This document shows positions 1 to 11,772 of a stretch of 64,000 nucleotides of DNA, piece by piece. This stretch comes from Pelodera strongyloides (Eukaryota > Nematoda > Chromadorea > Rhabditida > Rhabditidae). The translations under genes and the position numbers were made by a program. How positions within the stretch are numbered: the stretch's first letter is position 1; the number at the start of each line of letters is the position of its first letter. The notes below the pieces were generated by a model. The model worked only from the letters and a program-made list of their open reading frames with translations. It had not been told where the DNA came from and did no database searches. The stretch is from the NCBI GenBank assembly GCA_036852015.1, contig JAANDG010000241.1:1-64000 (forward strand), written 5' to 3'.

Positions 1-187
1 GTATATTTGATTGGTGTTGTATGATTTGATTGTATGCATGTGAATAAAGTGATTTATCAGTTGCTGGTGATTCTCCTCTATGGGCCTTACCGAGCTGGTC
101 AGCTTTTCTATCATCGTTCCGATTGTGCACTTTTCGTCTTTTGTTGGCCTATAGCGGCGTAGTTGGTACGTTCCCGATATTTTTCAG

Positions 188-1021
188 GTATGTTTGACGA
201 CTTTCCGGCTCTCTATTTACGTGCAGAAACCTTCATTAACAAAGATGGTTTAGTTAACGACTTGGACAATGTGGATCACTCGACTATATGGTTAGTTTTG
301 CTTTGTATTAACTTATTCTTACTAGAGTTCATAAATGGAGTGCAGTGGTGACTGCTGGGGCACCGCCCTACCTTTGACATTTCGTCGCTTTGCTCCTACA
401 ACACTTGTTTGTCTGTTTTAGGTGTTGGTCTAGTGCACGTACGCAGTGTTCGTATGCATTTGAATCGGAGGGTTTTGCAAGCCGATAGCTTGTCGTGGGT
501 TTTTGAATGTCTCTACTTCACGTTACATGTTTAATCACTTGAAGAGTATAGCTGAATTCTATGGTTGACTTATACATTTCATACTTTCAGACTCTATTGT
601 TGCGTTTACTAACCGAATGAGGTAACGCTGCAATCTGGATGGTAACACAACAACAAACATACAACATCGGCAAATATTTTGCTTTAGTTTGTGTTTTATT
701 GTTTAAAGTTGTTGTTGTAATTTGTAATTAACCTTGAATTAAAGGATCGCGCGATCGCTTTTTTGTGTATGATATTCGCAGTGTGCTATGTCGTAGCCGT
801 AGCTTTGTTTATCCTTCCAGTGTGCTTTGTATGTGGTGTGGTCTCCGCATTGGGAGCTGTTTTGCGGGTAGATTCATTCAATTTTTAGCATATTTCTACT
901 CCTTAGCCTTCCCTCTCAATACCGTGGCTTTCAGCTCCGTTCTTCCTTCCGTAATTGGACGGCTCTGCACTCGATAAGCCCATCAATGATACGGATATCC
1001 AAGGTTGAATGGAAGTGTTGA
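188..1021 (+). CDS. Unidentified membrane protein, partial (3' part of a gene entering from the left)
   Basis: I do not recognise this protein. Four candidate exons keep one reading frame across GT-AG junctions: 188-290, 422-471, 782-867 and 935-1021 (stop TGA). The first encodes a soluble stretch (MFDDFPALYLRAETF onward), the second a cysteine-containing stretch, the third a strongly hydrophobic helix of about 28 residues (VCYVVAVALFILPV onward), and the fourth a basic tail. That is the layout of a single-pass membrane protein with a short cytoplasmic tail. The start lies left of the window or in an unfound exon. Beyond the TGA the same frame stays open to a strong donor at about 1080 and can continue into an exon at 1191-1300, so the true 3' end is unsettled. 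The exons could be chance, but the matching phases argue against that. Confidence 0.35.
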
Positions 1022-1779
1022 ACCGCCCAACCGCCGGCCCGACTACGTAAACCATCATGGAGTTTCTCACAACTTGCGCGTAAGTTTTATGGACCTCAAT
1101 GACTTTTCAAGTGAATTCTCACGAGTTTTCTCTACATGAATCATGTAGCTGGCTGTCTTGCATGCTGTTGCTTTCAGTAGCACTCCGAACTTCGCAACAG
1201 TCGCATAAAATGGATGTTCCTGAAACGAAACTACCAACGCTCGAGCTCGTCACCTCTTCTCATTCTATTCAGACGTGTTCATCTGGCGCTTTTACTTATT
1301 GTAAGTGTTTCACTCCTTTTTACAGTCTGTATCTACTGAACTAAGCGTGGACTTGGCGCGTCGTGCTCCTTATTTTTCAGGTTTTCTGGACTTGACACGG
1401 TTGTTATTGTGGATCTTGCAAAATACTGTGTTAGCTTGCTATACTGATCCCGCATTATAACGTCGTTTTTTTTATTCCAGATCGATGCAATCGGACATCA
1501 CAGTGAAACAATTCCCTGGGAATTGGGAATCAAGAATGCTTACTTCAAGATCGGTTTGAAGTCTAGTTTGGTTATTTTTGGCGTGAGCTGAGCACCTTAA
1601 ATTATTGTACGATATATGTTGTACGATAGTTAAAGCTTTATTAACTTTATTGTAGATAAGTTTTAACTTTACTTGTCAGTGTGAATCATACTAATTGAAC
1701 TCTGTTCGAAGATTTGCCACTTGAAAGTCTTGTTGATTTAAATTTAATGTGTATTCGTTATTGTTTATTCTCAAGTCCT

Positions 1780-1957
1780 TAAGCGAAATACCGGCCGCTT
1801 TTTGAAACGCATCGTGGACAACTGCATCCTTATGTATTTATGCGAAGTGGGGTCTAATTGGGGTCTATTTTTATGCTAAATTGTGCTCATTGCATATGAC
1901 GCATAAGATTGTTGGTGTACTCGATGCGCTTCAAAAACGGCTGGTATTTCGCTTTAA
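1780..1957. mobile_element. MITE, family A
   Basis: About 180 bp with inverted termini: TTAAGCGAAATACCGGCC on the left and its near-complement ending GGTATTTCGCTTTAA on the right. The interior has the family landmark of a long T/A-rich centre flanked by 'tgcat' motifs. The same termini recur at 43670, 44432 and 56958. It lies between the 5' partial gene and TRMT5. Confidence 0.75.
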
Positions 1958-2925
1958 TGTTTAGTTAGATTAGCAAACTTAGTAGTTCTTGCTAGCTGTT
2001 CCGTTCATATACTCTTTTTTCTCTTACTCTAGCTGTATTTCTATTATGTCCCCTATGAACACTCATTGTGTCTCTAAACACTTATGTCCAGTCTTAATTG
2101 AATAATTCTCTATATTGTATTTATTTATATTCGTTTAGTGTTGTTTCTCTTTAGTTATTATTACGGTAAGTTCATACTGTTGTGATAGTTCTTCCTAAAT
2201 AACCTAATCGTATTAATTGCATTTTTGATGTAGTTTATTGATAAAGTATTTTTATTTTGGTAGCCATTCTTATTGTGCTGTCTACAGTACCGTGTAACCG
2301 GGGGGGGGGGGTGAATCCGATATGCATTTTGTTATTCCGCAGCGAAACTACCGTAGTTTGGGAACTGCGTATCGCGTTGCGTACAGAAATAGACCGATTT
2401 AGTCCCAGTTTAGGAACGGTCTAGTGCCAATTTTAGACGGTGCTGGAGGTCGTTTATGACCGAGGCTAATTTGGTACTAGACTAGTAGGAACTTGGTACT
2501 ATCGGCTTTGTGTGTATCGACGCTCTTTTCTCGCTCATTTGTCAGCATATCCAGTGCATTTTTATTTTTCATTTCTTGTTCTCTTTTTCTTGTTCAATTT
2601 CATTTCTAGTTTACTATATTTTACATTGTTCAGTATTTCTCTATTGCAGACAGAGCTTGAGGGAGGTTTGCATGCATGCTTCCCTCATTTTGAGGTCGAC
2701 CGCTTTATACAGATCCTGCAATCAGATTGTCCAACCACCACAACATCTTGTCGCTCATCTCCTCCAAAATTGTAGACTATTTGGAACAACGTTCGTTACT
2801 TTAGCATTTGTTTTTGCCTAGGAAACCTGTGCACCTGCCTTCTATGATGCAGGCCGTCAGAAGTGATGTAACTCCGTTACCTTCAGAATTATATGTTTAT
2901 TTATTATAAATTTCAATTCTTTAGG

Positions 2926-5900
2926 ATGGTTTCGAGAACCGAAAAACCGTCTTCTTCTTGCGCAGAAAATCTTCTGCAAGTTCCGCTTTGTGCGCGGGGA
3001 ATGACAGTCTTTGATGTCGATAAATTTAGGTTAGTTGGTTAGTTCGGATTTTTAATGGCATATATTTGTGTTATTTCCTGGCTGACTGAAGTTGAGAGGA
3101 TCGAAGCTGATTTTGTGTTCGATACCTCCGATCGTGCGTGGTGGTGCATTTTATGTTGACAGTGTTAAAGGGATATGGAGCATGTGCATGGTTTACGACC
3201 GCGGTGAGTCTAGAATAATGCAAGATTAGCATATAATAGATGAGAATGCAATTATCCACCATTCTTTTCAAAAGTTCCATATCGCTTAAATCATGTTTAT
3301 AATTCAGCACTTCTGTCTCATGCCCGGCCATCATGATGAGTGCTCCGGATTGCTCTGTAATTCAGAAACTTGGACTTGGAACAAAATTACTGCGGAACCT
3401 TAACGGAATCAAGGTATGAAGCTTTTGTGACATAACTACATTTTATTTGGCCTTGTGAATTATATTTTATCCCTTTCCTCGCTGCTTAAATCAGTATGTT
3501 TCATGAAACTTCTTTATCGTTGGATATTGCTACTTGATTCCGTATTCTCATAAGCTACTGATTTCATCTCACAATCTGCTGATAGATTTACACTTTTTAA
3601 TTTTCACCTCGTTTCAGTGGACATAAGCTAATAACAAACTCCTACCAATGAAATTTTGTATATATATAAATTCCGAAAAATGTGAGAAAAAACGTTATTT
3701 AGCCAATAACCAGTGTAGCGGACGATGATTCGAAGCGAATAGTCCTCTTCGATCCAAACAATTTAAATGACGAAGAAAAACAAAAGGTGCTGTCCAGAAT
3801 TGATGAGGCGACGGGAAAAACTCACACATTCATGTGAGTTTTAATAATATTTGTTAATCGGAAAGCATGATCCTGTGTCCCTGTGGATCAATAATAGGAC
3901 AATTTTGAGCAATTACAACAGTAAGTACCATTGTACGGTTGTACCATGTGTACGATGCTACCATAATGTCCCTAATATGTGGGTGCTATTTTTTTTCTAA
4001 ATCGAGCTTTCGCGACTTGCGATTCTACCATCCATTTCGTTTCGATTTTAGTTAGTCGGCCTATTTGGTTGACTGCAATAATGCGATTTGAATTTAGCAT
4101 TTTTTTTCCAGCGATCATTCTTTGGAGCTCAAATACGATAACTGGGATTTGAAACGGGCGATTCGTGGCGTTCTTCCGCAAGGATATGATTTCAGGTAGG
4201 ATAGGAAAATTCTTGAATGTGTTTAATGTTGGTTTAATGCACTTTCAGTCAACTGGGTAACTCTGTGTCGAGATGTAAACGTGTGTTATCACACTAATCA
4301 TAATCACAGAGACCTCCTCGACTTGGTCCGTGCCTGTTTCTCCTTTTGCTAAACTACATATACAACCTTTTGTTCTTTTTTTGTATGTGAAAGTATTTAT
4401 TTCAGTAGCAGTAGCTTCACACAATTTGGGGGGGCCCGTGCCTGTTTCTGCTTTTTCTAAATTACATACAACGAAAACTGGAAAAAAGGGCTCTCGGATC
4501 AAAACCAAACTATCTTAGCGCTATCGCGCTAACAAAGGATACAACCTTTTTTGTATGTGAAAGTTTTTGTTTCAGTAGTTTCACACAATCCGGCCATCTT
4601 ATCCACTGTAACTTTCGCGAGGAATTGGCTCCATACAAAAAGGTGTTGGCGCAACTTATTGGTAACAAGGTGAAAAATTGCAGGTATGTTTTCGGAGTTT
4701 ACGGAATCATTATCACTAATGTCAGCAGCTTTTTTATGTGAAGCGAGTTTGAGGGCATTTGAGGCCCGGGGGTATCGGTGAATCTGAAGCTGACGCATGG
4801 CGCACGAAGCCTTTTCGTGAATCGTGATATTTAAAAACCAAAACTCTGTGGACTATTGACGTTTTTATCCTAAAAAGGTTTGGAAATTTGCTTCTTCACA
4901 ACAAAATCCTAGGACCTAGGATCGGTCGGGCCGTACCGTGGATATCAGATTTCAGTTTCATACAATTCGAGTCATCCACATATAGTTGTTTTATGTTCTC
5001 TGACGGTTAGTTATGGTTCCTACTCACTCACTCACTCTAACCTTACCGTTGTCTATTTAAGGACAGTTGTGAACAAGCTGGACGGGATCAATTCTGAATA
5101 TCGCAACTTCCAACTTGAACTCCTCTTTGGTGAACCGGACTACATAGTTGAGGTGTCAGAGGGCGGTCTGAAATATAAATTGGATTTTAGTAAGGTTAGT
5201 TCTGATTTTAGAATCCTTGGTTTCTGAATTTACGTGAGGTATTTAGTTTTTCGTTTTGACTTTTTCAGCATGCCTTGCTTTGAACTCAAAAGTCTAATTT
5301 TTCGTTACAGTTACAATTTCATATATTTGCACGAAAATTTTGTAAAGCTGCGTAGATATTATCGGTGGTCATGGTGATATGTTTTTATTATTCCTCCTTT
5401 TGTTTTTCAGGTGTTTTGGAATTCTCGACTGGAACATGAACACCTCCGGGTTTTAAAGAAGTTGGATTCACGGAGTTTAGGTCCGTATATTTTTTTTTCG
5501 GTTTGCATTTGCGATAATCATTGGTTTGTTTTGCACGTACTTTTTTCATTTGATTTCCTTTCCGATCGTTATTTTGGTTTCTCCTCGTGTTTTCTTTTTA
5601 AATTGATTGTGACAGCTAGTAATTGATAAGGATAAGTGGCAACCTTGTCAATGATGTTTGATGTAGATATTAAATGGTCTCTTGCTGTTGACGTAGTATG
5701 TTGACGTACAATTGCAGGTTTGTCACAAGTCATGTCATAGGAACATGTCATAAGCAAACCTTGAAATTGTACTTTGAACTCCCTTGAATAAAGGTGCACG
5801 CTCTTGAAGCGTAAAAAAAAAAAAAAGGTTTTTGTACAGTACACGTAGAATCTAAATACTTTGAGTTAGCATTAACCCTGAGAACTTACTAATATCTACT

Positions 5901-7213
5901 TGTCTGTTCAGTATACGATGCATGTGCCGGTGTCGGACCTTTTGCCCTTCCCGCAGCGAAGAAAAAGGCAGCCCGAAAGGTGTATGCAAATGATCTGAAT
6001 CCAGATAGTGTAGAATGGATGAAAACGAATGTCAAGATTAATAAGGTATGGTTTGCTTAGTCCACTAGAGGATTTTGTATTTTAGTTAGGCGGGGACCTT
6101 GCGGTCTTGGTCCGCTATACATTTGGATTGGAGTAAGTGTATTTATTAATAGTCGTAATATTATTATTTTCGTAGGCACGCATGTTGTTGTTATTGTTCA
6201 GCAGCGAGCAGCGGAACATTATACGATTCACTTAGAAATTTAGAAATTAGAAATACCATGATGCTGCTTTCTTTGCAAAAGTAAAAGATGCAATTTTCTT
6301 ATTTCCTTTTCAGATTGATGATAAAAAGCTCAGCATTCATAATATGGACGCAGTTGAATTTTTGCGAGGACCGGTTGTTGAGGATTTGATGAAGGTATTG
6401 TCTATTGTCCGTTTTTTTTGATAATTAGTTTGGCAATTAGTTTGATAATATGGGAATTAGCAAGGTTAGATATTCGTAATTCTAATCCGTACTCAACTTC
6501 AAGTAACTTAGGGTAAGCTATCTTAATATTTTTGTAGCCATGTATTGACTAAAACAACAATGTTGTTATTTAAACACTTTTCCACTCGCTTACAGAATTG
6601 CAGAATGTAGTAGCATAAGGTGTTATGTTGGTTCCGAAACATGTAGATGTAGATGTAGGGTTGCAAGTTGCTATTGCAATAACTGAATCCTTTGTTAGCG
6701 CGATAGCGCTAACATAGTTTGGGTTACATCAGATACCAGAGACAGTTTCCACCCTGAACTTGTTTTTCCTTCTATTTAGGAAATTGAGCAATGCTCTGAC
6801 ACAGAATGGACCCCACCAAGCGGAGCTCATATTCTCATGAATTTGCCTGCATATGCAGTCAACTTTCTCCCTGCATTTAGGGTCAGTTATATAAACTTTG
6901 AAACAATTCTTTCTTTCCTGCACATACACGTGTTTCTTGTAGTTCTTGTAGTTCTGCAGCCTTTATTTAGTTCCTATTTAGTCTTTTCTCTTTTCAAAAA
7001 CAAGTTTGTTGTATTTGAATTGAATATTGAAGGAATATTGAACTTGAATTATCAAAATTCTCTTACTTATCCCCACGTATAGCCTATAGCCATTTACCTA
7101 CGAACCTTTTCCGTATTTTTGTGTTGTCCAGTATTTCGCTTTACGTTTTTTTTTGTATGTATTTGTTCACGCTGTATTATTTCGCTTTTGTTCTTTTCAG
7201 AATAAAGTATTCA

Positions 7214-7268
<55 letters not shown>

Positions 7269-8300
7269 AAATCAAATATCAAATAATCAAATGTATTGGT
7301 GCCTGGGACTGGAGCCTCGTATCGTCTGATTTGTTATGTAATATATTAGAATTTGTTGTATTTAGGGACTTCTCTATGACAAGAATGTTGCTACTCTGCC
7401 CTTCAAAGTCAATGCATACTGTTACCTATTTGCAAAGGTTGGTTTCCTTTCTGCATTTGATTAGCTTTATGCTTTAAAATGTTATGGTGCTATGAAACCG
7501 TTGAATTTGTCCATTATGAAAAAGTAGCCCCTAGCCCCAAGCCATCTCAGAAATTTAATCTCATCTCAGAAAATGTCACGAAATGTATTCACAAACTGAG
7601 TAATTTATTGCCGATGCAGATTGCACCCTTTTCCATATTTTGTTTTCGGTCATGCGAGTTTGTACCAGAACGAGAACCATCTATATTTGTGATTATATTT
7701 TTTTTAATCAGACTAATTCATAGCCTAAGCCCGCTGACTGACTCACCGGCGAACCACCACCGGAATTAGAATATTGCATAAATTTAGAGGGTTCATGGCT
7801 GAACCACCTTCGGAATTAGCATATAAGGTATGGGAAGCCCGGAGGTGGTACGAGAAATTTATTAGAAACGTATCACGAATAGAGAAAATTACGCGAACCA
7901 CCTCCGGACTCACCGGCGAGGTTTATGCCCTGGACTAATTATGCCATAATTGGCTTGTTCTAGGCACACGAAGAGGTACCAGATGAATGGTTTGAGAAAC
8001 GAGCTCGAGAAATGGTTTCTGAAAAGTTGCAATGGCCTGATATCAAGGTATCTATTTTTTGTCATTGATTTTAAAAATGTTTGTTTATTGTTTATTGTGT
8101 TCGTGTTGATTCATATTCAGATCCGTTTATCCTTTGTTAGCGCGATAGCGCTAACATAGTTTGGGTTTGATCCGAGAGCCCTTTTTTCCAGTTTCCACCC
8201 TGAATTTGGTCCTAGACCAAAAATTGAAATTCTTTTGGTCTAATTAGTGAAAAGACCACATTTCATAATACCTGCGAAAATTTCAGATAAAAATAAAAAA

Positions 8301-8341
<41 letters not shown>

Positions 8342-11240
8342 CAAAACATGCGGAAGAAATGTCTGCGCGCGTGTGTGTGTGTGCACCCCCCCCCCCCCTC
8401 CCGATCAAGAGAGAGAGAGAACCTAGCCTTGCGCGCACCCAATTAACTAACAGACGGTATTTTTGACGCTTAATTTATTGAATACTTTATTTGCAAACGA
8501 AATTATTAATCATTATAGTCTTAGTTTCATTTTTCTGTTCTTTAGTAGGTAAATAACTCTAAGTGCGCGCTAACAGTGCGCGCCGTTGAAACACTATACA
8601 ACGTTTCAGGGGTATATTTATTCAGGGCAAAAGTGCTTATTGGTTACTAAATATTATTATTATTATTGTTACCAACTAGCTTTTCAAAGCGAAAATAAGT
8701 TAAGTCGTCCGGGGAAGGGGTTGTCAAATATTTTCAAAATTTTATCTAAAAATCATGAATCTCGGCTTATGGGAGCACGTACGGAATTTCTGCAAAACCA
8801 AAGCATAATTTTAAGAAACCGCAATTTGTTTGTGCAGTCTAAAATTAATTATTAATAGTAACTAAAACGTCTTATTTGCCACATGCAACCATCCGAAGTG
8901 GTTATTTCCGGTTACCTATGAACTATGAAGCCTATGAAGGGAAGTGAGGCATGATTGAAGCACATTATTGATTGATTGCCGCGAATTTTTTATTCTAATT
9001 ATACTGATTTGCATGGGAATGTAGTGTTCGGAAATCAGTTCAAATCCGAATGTAGCGTTCGATTTCGAGTTAATTAACCGTTCGAGCCCATTTCAAAATA
9101 TTTTTCCATATTATCCGCGGTCACAAACGATATATTGCTTGTTTTAAGAACTATATTTACCTGCAAAAAGTAATTAACCCTACAGTAAGTAATAAAGGAT
9201 ATATTTTTAAACTTACTCGGAAAGAAGTTTTGAAGTATTGAAATATGTATAAATGCGCCGTTTCTAAACTTCGCAATACGCGTACTCCAAACAATAACTT
9301 CCTTCAAAATGCGCCCAACAAGGTGATTTTTTGTATCGTGATGTCCGTCGAATTCAGGAGTTCATTTTCAGAACTGCTATTAAACTAGCTCAAGTCAGTA
9401 TATTTGCACAATTGCTTTAATTTTTGTGCTGAAAAAGGTAGTGTTTGTTGTTTACGTTTTTCGCCATACTTAATTTGGCCGTGTTAAAATTTTCCCGAAA
9501 ATTTTTTTACGAGTTTTCTATTGGGGTGCGTGCGCCTATAGACTTTCGTTCGTACTGCACTGTAGATGAGGCGAAAAATGCGAACTAGATTGTAAATGAC
9601 CAAAAGGAAGCTTAATAGAAGCAAGAGTCTGGCGCCGAATGGGCGAGGTGTGCGGCGAGACTGCGAAACCCTTTTGTAATATGCAAAATAGGATGAGTGG
9701 GACACTTTTTTTGGATGGGCCTGAGCTTTTAACTGGTTTATATATAAAGGTTTATTGAGGATATGTAATTAACACATCTCAAAAGGTGACCCTAAGATAC
9801 CACCCTTCACAACGCAGTATACTCACTTAAATGAGGAGGCTCACGAGAATGACGTGCTCAAATAGTTCCCTTTTATCGAAAGGTGATGGTATTAAATTCG
9901 GAAAGACATAGTTTACAAAGCAAAAGCTTTTAATTGGAAGGAGTAAATCAATATAAAACTATGAATTCTATCAAAATTTTGGATCGTAGTAAATAGTTGA
10001 TTTTGAGAGTGCACATGCAAATTTGGTGCTGGCTTGCAAAATGACTTGTAAATTTGCATGCTCACTATGGAAATCAACTATTTACTACGATCCAAAATTT
10101 TGATGTAAATTAGGTCATGTGAAAAGAGGACAATATTTTATCGTGGAAAAGAGTCCTTGAATGGTAAGTTTGGGTTTCATCTTGTTTTAAATCTACGAAA
10201 AGAGGCCAATAATTTGAATAGGATTCTATAAAATGTGGACAATATAAAATATAATATCCTCCTGAGCTTGCGCTCAAATAAGGCCTTGTCATTACCCAAA
10301 CTGGGGCATTTCATTAATGCAATCAGTCTTCCGATTTTTACAGAAATTAACTTCTCAGTACTAAATGTATGTGTTACTATCTGAAGCGGCTTTTAGAATA
10401 GAATAGAGTTAATAATAGGAAAACTAATGGCATAAAAGAAATGACCCAGTTTGGGTAATGAAAAGGCCTTATTTGAGCGCAAGCTCAGGAGGATATTATA
10501 TTTTATATTGTCCACTTTTTATAGAATCCTATTCAAATTATTGGCCTCTTTTCGTAGATTTAAAACAAGATGAAACCCAAACTTACCATTCAAGGACTCT
10601 TTTCCACGATAAAATTCCTTTACATGTACTTCAAATGTACCATAGTATTTCTTTTTTCTTTCAATTTACTGTTTGTCTGAAACATTTAGAAGAGATACAG
10701 ATACTCTGCACGTTTATAGAACGGGCCCGGGTCTTTTTTGACCTTAGCCATACTTGTAGTCTATATCTTTTTTTAAATATTGTGTTATTAATTTAGATCA
10801 ACTACGCTCACCATGTACGAACAGTGTCGTCACGTAAGGAGATGTATTGTATGGAGGTAAGCTTTCACTTTATTTCCGTGCTTTTACTGGTTTGCTGCGG
10901 CTTCTTGTTCCCTAAGTTCATCTTAAATGTTATCGGTATCTTTTAATTTAGATCTTGATCCAAATAACTATTTACGGCCTTGTTCGAATGTAACTGTAAC
11001 TAATGGTACTGTTCCAAAGATCATGCTTGTACTGGTTATAGTTTATTGTAAAAGTGAGAAAAAAAAACTAAGCAGATGAACTTTTTCGTATATTATAGTT
11101 ACGATGTTTAGATTGACCTGCCTTTGGAACTGCTCACAGCGAAACCAACCACTGAAACTAAGACTAAGAATGGTACTACGAACGACGACAATGAAACAGA
11201 ACCGCCGGAAAAGAGACAGAAAGTTTCTGATGAATCGTAA
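2926..11240 (+). CDS. TRMT5: tRNA (guanine-37-N1)-methyltransferase TRMT5
   Basis: Trm5/TRMT5 methylates N1 of G37 next to the anticodon, using S-adenosylmethionine, in nucleus and/or mitochondria; this prevents +1 frameshifting. Exons: 2926-3029, 3308-3413, 3703-3833, 4112-4195, 4576-4683, 5062-5194, 5411-5480, 5912-6045, 6314-6394, 6780-6881, 7366-7437, 7964-8047, 10797-10856, 11112-11240. They join in one frame to 465 residues (human about 509). Landmarks: RGMTVFD near residue 25, [11 protein letters not shown] before the linker, [16 protein letters not shown], the SAM-binding motif DACAGVGPF (about 248-256), NDLNP (272-276), the family's MNLPA motif (337-341), and a basic KRQK near the C-terminus. 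The first ATG follows an acceptor directly. An upstream stretch with mitochondrial-presequence character (from ATG 2673) could be an extra 5' exon, but its donor is weak. Confidence 0.93.
4326..4575 (+). repeat. Imperfect tandem duplication in TRMT5 intron 4, including a decoy acceptor
   Basis: A unit of about 110 bp (cctgtttctccttttgctaa ... gtatgtgaaagt ... tttcagtag ... ttcacacaat) is repeated. The second copy's acceptor at 4571-4575 is the real start of exon 5. The first copy (about 4390-4430) has the same 'tttcagtag' and 'ttcacacaat' but then diverges, leaving a decoy 3' splice site about 170 bp upstream. Confidence 0.65.
7214..7268. repeat. (AT)n microsatellite in a TRMT5 intron
   Basis: About 55 bases of alternating A and T with one break, between exons 10 and 11 of TRMT5. 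Confidence 0.95.
8288..8337. repeat. A-rich tract, with GT and C runs just after
   Basis: About 50 bases almost all A, ending in 35 uninterrupted A. A GT run and a 14-base C run follow at about 8370-8398, then a short GA run. It may be the poly(A) tail of a decayed retroposon or simple slippage; no coding remnant is visible upstream. Confidence 0.85.
9968..10104. mobile_element. Palindromic MITE in TRMT5 intron 12
   Basis: Arms of about 55 bp (atcaaaattttggatcgtag at the left; ctacgatccaaaattttgat at the right) flank a loop of about 25 bases. No coding capacity. Confidence 0.8.
10131..10617. repeat. Long inverted repeat, arms about 175 bp
   Basis: The left arm 10131-10307 is the near-exact reverse complement of 10444-10617, with a 136-bp spacer. 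Each arm carries the same small open frame ([13 protein letters not shown]) on opposite strands, which is a consequence of the palindrome and not evidence of a gene. It starts right after the palindrome ending at 10104, so the two could be parts of one element. Confidence 0.88.
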
Positions 11241-11525
11241 ACTTAATACTTGATGCAGGTATTTTGGCAATTACATAGTATCCTTCTTTCTTAATTATTG
11301 ATCCATAGGTCCATTGTTCTGGCTTCATGTTGTATTAAACATATGTATTAGGTATTGGGTTGTTTATTTATCAAATGGCTTGTTTGTTATGACATGGATA
11401 ACCTACTGTTTGTTAGTTAGTTGATGTAATTATTAATTTTTCACTTTTTTTTCAAGAAGTGTATTTTGTTGTCTTGTTGTTATTGTTATTGTTGTTCTTT
11501 TTTGTTATTAGTTGTTGTTATAAGT

Positions 11526-11531
11526 AATAAA
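11526..11531 (+). terminator. Possible TRMT5 polyadenylation signal
   Basis: AATAAA about 286 bases after the TRMT5 stop and about 240 bases before the DMAC2L start. It is the right strand and place, but the hexamer is common in AT-rich DNA. Confidence 0.35.
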
Positions 11532-11772
11532 TAGTAAGCATTGTATACTTTTGCGATTGAATGTGCATTTTATTAGTGTTAGTGTCTCGAACACATTGCG
11601 CTGTAATATCTCTATTTAGTTTATTTTGTAGTTTTTGATTATATCGTATAGTTGTAGTGTGTACTTTGGTTAATAGGTTAAGAGGTGTACGTGTTATTTT
11701 TCTTGGAAATTTTAAAATTATTATGTGTATTTCTAGTTTATTATTTCCAGGACACTTGGCTAGTAGTACTGT

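Noticed and set aside
10110..10796. Matching open frames on both strands ([13 protein letters not shown])
   Set aside because: They are mirror readings of one inverted repeat, not two genes.
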